Positions 61,801 to 64,000 of a DNA stretch of 64,000 nt are shown here, in pieces; positions within the stretch are counted from its first letter, which is position 1; each line of letters opens with the position of its first letter. The stretch comes from Neolentinus lepideus HHB14362 ss-1. Lineage: Eukaryota; Basidiomycota; Agaricomycetes; Gloeophyllales; Gloeophyllaceae. The DNA is taken from the NCBI GenBank assembly GCA_001632425.1, contig KV425564.1, forward strand, positions 1 to 64,000, given 5' to 3'. The position numbers were made by a program, and so were the translations under genes. Under the pieces are notes generated by a model. The model did no database searches. It was not told where the DNA came from and was given only the letters and a program-made list of their open reading frames with translations.

Positions 61801-64000
61801 TTCGAGATCTACCCCAGTCGTGTCTGGACAACCCGCACTTTCGGAGCAACACTTGAAGCTGCTAGCGTAACGAAGCGAACTGTGGCAACAACGTGTGAGT
61901 TCAAACAGGTATATACCGGGATGTGATGAACTGAGATATGATTTCTAGTCTATGGAGTATATCCTCACCTCGAGATCTATCCGGCCGTCGGACATCGCAC
62001 GAAGCAGGCAGACAACAGACGATCGATCGCGATATTGCTGAAGCCTAGCTATCCGACCCTGAGCATTTGTTAGTAACATGTCAGGATGGTCAAGACTTTT
62101 GCTCAATGTTTTTAGATCGCGCGGCCTACCCGCATATGGAGATCTATCCCGGACACGTCCATAGTGTTGACGTTGAGCAGTCCATCGTAGTCGCGCTTCG
62201 CCCTGCCTACCCAAATTTTACGATCTGTAAGTCACCGGCATCTAAAGCGCTATCTCTTTACTGAGTCGTGGTGCAGACCCTGCCGTCTATCCGTGGAGCC
62301 TGATCAGTATCTATCCTCCTCTTGTCTCTCGGAGTTCGTCCAAGATGTCGAAGTCAGAGCCTGGACAATACCCGAACTTCGAACTTTGTCCGTGGCTTAT
62401 ATTGGTCTTTATGTATTTCGTTCTGACCGGATCGTGTTGCAGATCCCGTGAAGCATGATCCTTGCCGTGATGAGGGATACTACAAGGCCCGTGTAGTTCA
62501 GTTGAAGGCTGAATATCCTGCGTCGGACCTCTGTGAGCGGATCCCAGTCAACAACTCTTGATCTGTTACTGATTGACGTCTCAGATCCTGCATTGTATCC
62601 TTACTTTAACATCTACCCAGCTGCCAGTGGTGTTGTTGGTGCTGCAGTTTCGACAGAGTACCGCAGCAAGCCGTCGTCCGTCAGCCGGCAACGTCAAGTA
62701 TCTGTCACTATGTATCCTTACCTGCTAATTTGTACGCGGTCATTTTTGGCGTTCATTCCGTCGAAAGTTTAACCTATGACAGATCCGGTCGTCTACCCTT
62801 ACTTCGAGATTTATCCCGCCAACACGCCTTCTATGAAGGAAGAAATTGGCCCCATGCATCCCAGCCCCCGCTACCCGGTAATCAGTTCCTGTATGTATTA
62901 CGTAATGATCACGGTCCCTCTACTGATGTCGTTCCTAGACACCCAGACCTATCCATTCTTTGAGATCTATCCTAGTGTAATTAGCAGCAGTTCTCTCAAG
63001 GCCGTTATCTCGGTCAAGCTGGATGCGAAATACCCCGCCGTCCGGATATGTGAGCCATTTCCATCAACCAGACCCTCTTCCTTCTCGCTAATGTGTTTCG
63101 CAGATGAATATGTTTATCCTCACCTCGAGGTATATCCTGCAGCCTCCTGCCCCTCGATCTCGTCTGGGACGACACTTAGGCGACGACGCACTCATGCTGA
63201 ATTGCATGAAATTGTGATGAAGTCGAAAGGCACGGAAAGTGTTGCCCGGAGATGGCGCCCTCGCAAGTCTCATTTACAGCTGCACAAGGAGGTATCTACT
63301 GTGCTACATCAAGATGCTGGTGCCAGCCCGTCATCTGCATCGCCTCGACGTGAGGCGACGTCGTCTCCAGAGATAACTCGACGGAGGGTCTCCTTTGCAG
63401 CTGACACTATCAGCGAAGGATCACCACACCTCAGTCGATCCCTGTCTGGGACCGTCAGCAAGTCTGGTGTTCCTCCCGTCCCTCCAATCCCGTCACAATA
63501 TGCTACAAAGCCAGCTCCCGCTCCTAAACCATCTGCGATGCGTAGAATGCCTCGACATATTGGTCTGCCCTCGAACCCTGCGCAGTATGCAAGACCGATT
63601 TCTCTGGTTGTGGACACTAACGTGGATGGGCTGCGGAGATCCTCGCTGTCGCCAGTTACGGAGAGTCCGACTTCGAGGCCTTCACCGTCGTCGGCGAGGG
63701 TGGCAAGAGCGAAGTCCATGGTGTTGACTGGAATCTCGCCTGAGAACTCTATCTCGACTTTGGATAGGTCGAATTCTTTGAACGATGTTGTCAGGAAACC
63801 TGTCCGGCTACGGGAAAGCCTGGTGTCCGAGCGCATGAAGGCCTTCGACAACTCATCTTCTTGTACGTAAGAACATATTTGACCGTCGATACATCCACTT
63901 ACGTTCTGTCGTGCCTTAGCTGAGCGTAGTGATTCCGACGTCCCTCCGATGAGGATAACCCTCAATGCTCTATCTCAATTTCCCATGCCACCAGTACCCA
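58833..64000 (+). CDS. Large unrecognised YP-repeat protein, 3' end outside window
   Basis: Thirteen exons seen: 58833-59255, 59306-61328, 61389-61487, 61541-61894, 61949-62068, 62116-62226, 62277-62387, 62443-62532, 62585-62731, 62783-62890, 62939-63049, 63104-63862, 63920-64000 (partial); about 1,512 residues so far. Residues ~90-250 form a unique, probably folded region (TKWLVVVVPPNTF.., MYGQLAAIAKEFNFPSTTGLCLYLHV, GRIEFDIDLRKARWYDAWVAA). Next come a disordered Ser-rich part, SPVSNASRLPSPDLG repeats and EPWxxVWPY repeats. Then about twelve YP-rich units such as YPAVYPHLEVYP and YPALYPAFEIYPG follow. After 63104 the protein becomes basic and disordered (Ser/Arg/Pro-rich). No signal peptide, membrane segment or catalytic motif is evident. 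I do not know the function; similar YP-rich proteins may exist in other Agaricomycetes. Confidence 0.88.
60236..60680 (+). repeat. In-frame tandem repeat, ~123 bp units (SPVSNASRLPSPDLG type)
   Basis: Unit 1 is 60236-60358 and unit 2 begins at 60359. Both encode SPVSNASRLPSPDLG..RML followed by PPTPSTATSWGP. A third, shorter unit (about 60481-60594) keeps the NTPSTATSWGP half, and a fourth trace follows (YPASPATPYYVRTPDVGQR). Units 1 and 2 differ mainly at third codon positions, so the peptide is conserved. Confidence 0.85.
60863..61048 (+). repeat. Two 93 bp tandem units encoding paired EPWxxVWPY motifs
   Basis: 60863-60955 and 60956-61048 are nearly identical at DNA level. Each encodes 31 residues with two sub-repeats, GEPWKRVWPYQQE and EPWNQVWPYRAE. 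A fifth related copy (GEPWRHVWPYTQR) sits upstream at about 60723. The near identity marks the newest expansion in the gene. Confidence 0.9.
61083..63160 (+). repeat. YP-rich repeat units on serial phase-1 exons
   Basis: About twelve units of the form YP..(V/L)YP.(F/L)E(I/V)YP, each separated by a variable segment ending in a YP.(L/F).(I/V)(Y/C) strand. Most units occupy one exon. Each exon is a multiple of 3 nt (99, 354, 120, 111, 111, 90, 147, 108, 111, 759). Each bounding intron splits a codon after its first base (T), typically in a Tyr codon. The 354 nt exon holds three units with no intron between them. Confidence 0.9.
61329..61388 (+). other. Intron with a displaced or lost acceptor
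   Basis: By homology to the sister introns the acceptor should lie just before ACCCAGCGGTGTATCC (61383), giving the usual YPAVYP exon start. There the bases are CTG, not CAG. The next AG is six bases downstream (61388) and gives SVYPAF. Reading straight through is also open. Which form is used cannot be told from sequence. Confidence 0.6.

Overview
The window is nuclear DNA from a filamentous basidiomycete, most likely an Agaricomycete. The coding genes are cut by many 47-65 nt GT-AG introns, intergenic gaps are mostly short, and nearly every protein is recognisable as a fungal orthologue. I rebuilt 15 intron-containing genes by hand on frame and GT-AG sites; the 14 complete models each sum to a whole number of codons. 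One assembly gap (Ns) lies at 21129-21503.

Layout. 1-2200: tandemly repeated, decayed exon/intron-like units with no intact gene. 2.4-5.3 kb: Pus7 pseudouridine synthase (-), then a frameshifted metallopeptidase-like pseudogene. 7.9-17.5 kb: phosducin-like Plp1 (+), CPD photolyase (+), a GNAT acetyltransferase (-), diphthamide synthetase Dph6 (+) and an MFS sugar-type transporter (-). 18.8-22.4 kb: an ankyrin protein resembling the TORC2 subunit Avo2 (-), the gap, and a STEEP1-type zinc protein (+). 23.5-26.2 kb: a small protein and a secreted GH18 chitinase (-). 26.4-30.6 kb: a gene-poor stretch. 30.7-33.8 kb: a Ser/Pro-rich protein and a WTAP/Mum2-like protein. 34.5-46.2 kb: the complete giant Tra1 gene. 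46.3-58.3 kb: a BRD8-type bromodomain protein (-), vacuolar aspartic protease (+), a DCAF-type WD40 protein (+), a Ctk1/CDK12 kinase with a very long RS-rich N-terminus (+) and COP9 signalosome subunit 4 (-). 58.8 kb to the end: a large unrecognised repeat protein running off the window.

There is no biosynthetic cluster or operon; most genes are housekeeping. Two functional coincidences stand out. Tra1 and the BRD8-like protein, which both belong to the NuA4 acetyltransferase, are convergent neighbours. A DCAF-like CUL4 receptor candidate and CSN4 lie within 6 kb of each other. Several gene pairs share short divergent promoters: GNAT/DPH6, BRD8-like/protease and CSN4/repeat gene.

The best candidate for something undescribed is the last gene. 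It has a unique N-terminal region, two families of in-frame tandem repeats, and a C-terminal domain of YP-rich units carried on about ten consecutive exons. All of these exons are multiples of 3 nt and bounded by phase-1 introns, a clear signature of growth by exon duplication.
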